From a virus, in the IMG/VR virus record IMGVR_UViG_3300025030_000071, positions 1-64,000 of that record: DNA of 64,000 nucleotides; one strand, 5' to 3'. Made by a program: the position numbers and the translations under genes. The stretch's first letter is position 1, and the number at the start of each line of letters is the position of its first letter. Below the pieces are notes generated by a model that was not told the DNA's origin, ran no database searches, and worked only from the letters and a program-made list of their open reading frames with translations. Below are positions 61,667-64,000 of the stretch, piece by piece.

Positions 61667-64000
61667 TGGCCCAGGCTAGAAATTTATCTTTAATTGACAG
61701 GCCACAAAGTAAAAGACTCTTTAGAGATCTAACAGGATGGAAGTGGGATGCAGGCTCTTGGAGGGATCAAGCCCATTCCAATAGAGAGGTTAAACTCCCT
61801 GATCTAGGCGTTATCGATCTTACAGGTCTCAACAAAAAGTTCTATCGTAGTGGTTGCCTGCTTCCTGGAGGACATCTAGATTTAGAAGAGGTTCGTTTTG
61901 AGAACGAACACTACTTAACTGGTTGGACTCCTGGGGTTAGGAGAGGTACTTACTATATCCACAACCAACCTTCTTATTTGCACGGCTCTGAAAGTCTCCT
62001 GTTACTGGTCCGCGACCAAACAAACAACGATACTGAACTACGTTCAGTTGTAGACCTCCAGCACCAACCAGATCCCTCTCTGCCTATTATAGTAGAATAT
62101 CTATCAAGGAATACTTCTACATTAGGCATTGAACCTTCTTCAATATTTAATCAAGTAAGTACTTTCACTGGTATTCGAGTAAACGGCATTGAACATAATG
62201 GAGATATCTTTGGTCAGATGGACACTTCCAAAGATGAATTCAAGATTGTTCAGAACGATTCAGACCCAGTACTTAATTTATCCATTATAGAAGGCGAGAA
62301 CTACTCAGCCTTCCAACTCAATATCTATCATATAGATTTAGAAACAGATCCTATCCATTGGTGGAAAGTCCAATTCTCCAAACCAAACATCTTCCGAAAT
62401 GAATTAAGCTTTTCAGATTTCGTGGTGGGCCATGCACTTGGGACATTAATTGAAGGTGACTACGCAATTGGTTATGATGGTACTTGGGCAGAAGGTCTGG
62501 GCGTCCGAGTCTTCCTCGAAAGAAGTCACCCCAATTATGGAACTATAAGCTACAAACCCGCTGAATCAGCTACCCTAACATTCAATAAGGATGTCCTAAT
62601 TGACCGAACCACTTCGTTTGACCCAATAGCCGGTGAGAATACTTATTACCTCCCCAATTTTCCTGTCCTAGATCTTTCAATGTACCAGGAAGGGGAATTA
62701 GCTGGAGCCTTATTGCTCGACACAGCAAGCCTAGAACTAACCGTTGACGCTGTAGCCTGGACCAGAGTTCAAGACCTTACTGATGTTGGGGTCGCAGATG
62801 ATGATCTGGTTTTCGAACTAGACCCACTTTGGGGAGAAATCAGATTTGGTAAAGCAGGCATTGATGATATCCACGGGGCACTTCCAGAAGGGCTTATTGA
62901 GATAACTTGGAAACAGGTTCCCCTAATCAGATACGATACTATTTCCAATAATGAAATCTTTTTTGATTCTAGAGAAGACTTAGACCCACAAGTAAATGCC
63001 CTTAAACATGGCTTCTTAGTTCTAGATACAAAGCGTTTAATTCCTCATAAGATTACCTTAACTGCATTAGGCCCAATTAGCAAACACGACAACGGAGATT
63101 GTTTTTGGGGGCCATTGGACATCCCAGCTACTAGCACAGATGATATCTTAACTCTCAGAGCTAGAGTAACGGCCAGAGGCAATCCCCCAATGCCTGTTGC
63201 TAATATTCCTGTTCAGTTTAATTCCATAGATGGGCTGATGCATTTCTCGCAAGAATTTGCAGTTACAGACGGAGATGGTTGCGCTTATACCGAATCATTT
63301 GGTAAGGGACATTTTGACGAGTACGTAGTTGCAGTCTGGATGTACGAACCGATGGACTCTGACCAAATCAACTATCTAAACCCACATCCTCATACCCTTG
63401 TCGCTCATATACCAGAGTGGGGATTCCCAATTGTTGGTGGTGATACACTTATTATTCCTGAGACTTTAGAAGCAGAACTTTCTGAAGTTTATCTTCTTGT
63501 TACAAGTATACCAGCCGAGGGCGCTGATCTTCTAGATTACGCAGCACTGCCTCGTCTAGAAGACGAGTACCTAACTCCATTCAACGGTAAGACAAGACAA
63601 AATGGTTTAACCGTTGTGTGGCATACGACATCTGACGGCGCCGAAAAGATAGTTCACCCAACAGCGATTGTTGAAGGTCCAATGCCCGGAACATCAGCTA
63701 TTACTTTCCCCATTGACCTTCCTACTGGACATTTGATAGTTGCCTATAAGCTTGTTATTGATAGAACAGCATTCGTAAATGCAAATACTGTTGAAGATCC
63801 AATCCTTACAAGCAACCAAATTGAAATTTTACTTTCGTTGGATGACACGATGACAGGACAATGGAAACTCCCAAACTTGCTGCCTCCTGACTGGGATGGT
63901 TTTCATGAAGAAGAACCTTCTGGTCCTAATATGGATTCTTCAAGAATAAGCTCAGCAGTTTATATGTCTCCTAATGATTTTGAAGTTCTTAATATAGTAC
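61666..64000 (+). CDS. Large baseplate/fibre protein, partial (runs off the window)
   Basis: At least 778 codons open from ATG 61666, with no stop before the window ends. The ATG overlaps the previous stop (TAATG). The frame is beta-rich throughout. Around 63150-63330 an Ig-like segment (RGNPPMPVANIPVQFNS, then TDGDGCAYTESFGKG) resembles invasin-type Big_1 domains. No enzyme motif is seen. Probably a baseplate-attached fibre or host-contact protein. Confidence 0.8.
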   Translation, partial: MAQARNLSLIDRPQSKRLFRDLTGWKWDAGSWRDQAHSNREVKLPDLGVIDLTGLNKKFYRSGCLLPGGHLDLEEVRFENEHYLTGWTPGVRRGTYYIHNQPSYLHGSESLLLLVRDQTNNDTELRSVVDLQHQPDPSLPIIVEYLSRNTSTLGIEPSSIFNQVSTFTGIRVNGIEHNGDIFGQMDTSKDEFKIVQNDSDPVLNLSIIEGENYSAFQLNIYHIDLETDPIHWWKVQFSKPNIFRNELSFSDFVVGHALGTLIEGDYAIGYDGTWAEGLGVRVFLERSHPNYGTISYKPAESATLTFNKDVLIDRTTSFDPIAGENTYYLPNFPVLDLSMYQEGELAGALLLDTASLELTVDAVAWTRVQDLTDVGVADDDLVFELDPLWGEIRFGKAGIDDIHGALPEGLIEITWKQVPLIRYDTISNNEIFFDSREDLDPQVNALKHGFLVLDTKRLIPHKITLTALGPISKHDNGDCFWGPLDIPATSTDDILTLRARVTARGNPPMPVANIPVQFNSIDGLMHFSQEFAVTDGDGCAYTESFGKGHFDEYVVAVWMYEPMDSDQINYLNPHPHTLVAHIPEWGFPIVGGDTLIIPETLEAELSEVYLLVTSIPAEGADLLDYAALPRLEDEYLTPFNGKTRQNGLTVVWHTTSDGAEKIVHPTAIVEGPMPGTSAITFPIDLPTGHLIVAYKLVIDRTAFVNANTVEDPILTSNQIEILLSLDDTMTGQWKLPNLLPPDWDGFHEEEPSGPNMDSSRISSAVYMSPNDFEVLNIV

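Overview
The window is one continuous, plus-strand-only virion and DNA-packaging block of a large tailed dsDNA bacteriophage (Caudoviricetes). A tail sheath, tail tubes, a gp25-like wedge and a J-like baseplate protein show that the tail is contractile (myovirus morphology). The structural block fills about 62 kb and is still open at the right edge, so the complete genome is probably very large. Genes overlap by a few bases (ATGA, TAATG) or sit within 30 bases of each other, and many have strong Shine-Dalgarno sequences (AAGGAG, GGAGG). The host cannot be named. The peptidoglycan-peptidase domain in the baseplate hub implies a walled bacterium.

Layout. 1-455: non-coding DNA with hairpins and short repeats. 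456-1694: small accessory genes, namely a PAS-like protein, a coiled-coil membrane protein and an uncertain short ORF. 1687-10151: a four-Cys protein; a 1405-residue protein carrying a DnaQ-like exonuclease, two protein-kinase-like domains and a staphylococcal-nuclease domain, separated by copies of an EGLRHGG/TDFGSG motif; several Gly/Ala/Arg-rich membrane-type proteins; and an HNH nuclease. 10158-22740: packaging and head genes. These are a large terminase with a mini-intein in its P-loop, small structural proteins, a portal with a LAGLIDADG intein and a MuF-like C-terminus, a prohead protease fused to a scaffold-like tail, a head protein, and the major capsid protein followed by a terminator.

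22794-31285: a run of fibre, decoration and Ig-like genes, broken up by two more terminators. 31282-33624: neck and connector proteins. 33637-40670: sheath, three tandem tail-tube paralogues, chaperone-like genes and several tiny ORFs. 40671-50197: two giant proteins in the tape-measure position. The second (1907 aa) carries a DFDDD signature like the catalytic loop of the RNA polymerase beta-prime subunit. 50197-64000: a baseplate hub with an M23 peptidase, the spike and wedge proteins, the J-like protein, and baseplate-periphery or fibre proteins. The last gene is cut by the window edge.

The most unusual content is the set of enzyme domains built into probable virion proteins: exonuclease, two kinases, nuclease, RNA-polymerase-like core and peptidase. 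Together with several membrane-spanning, Gly-rich partners, they suggest an enzyme cargo that enters the cell with the DNA. That is inference. The domain calls rest on motifs read by eye, not on a database search.
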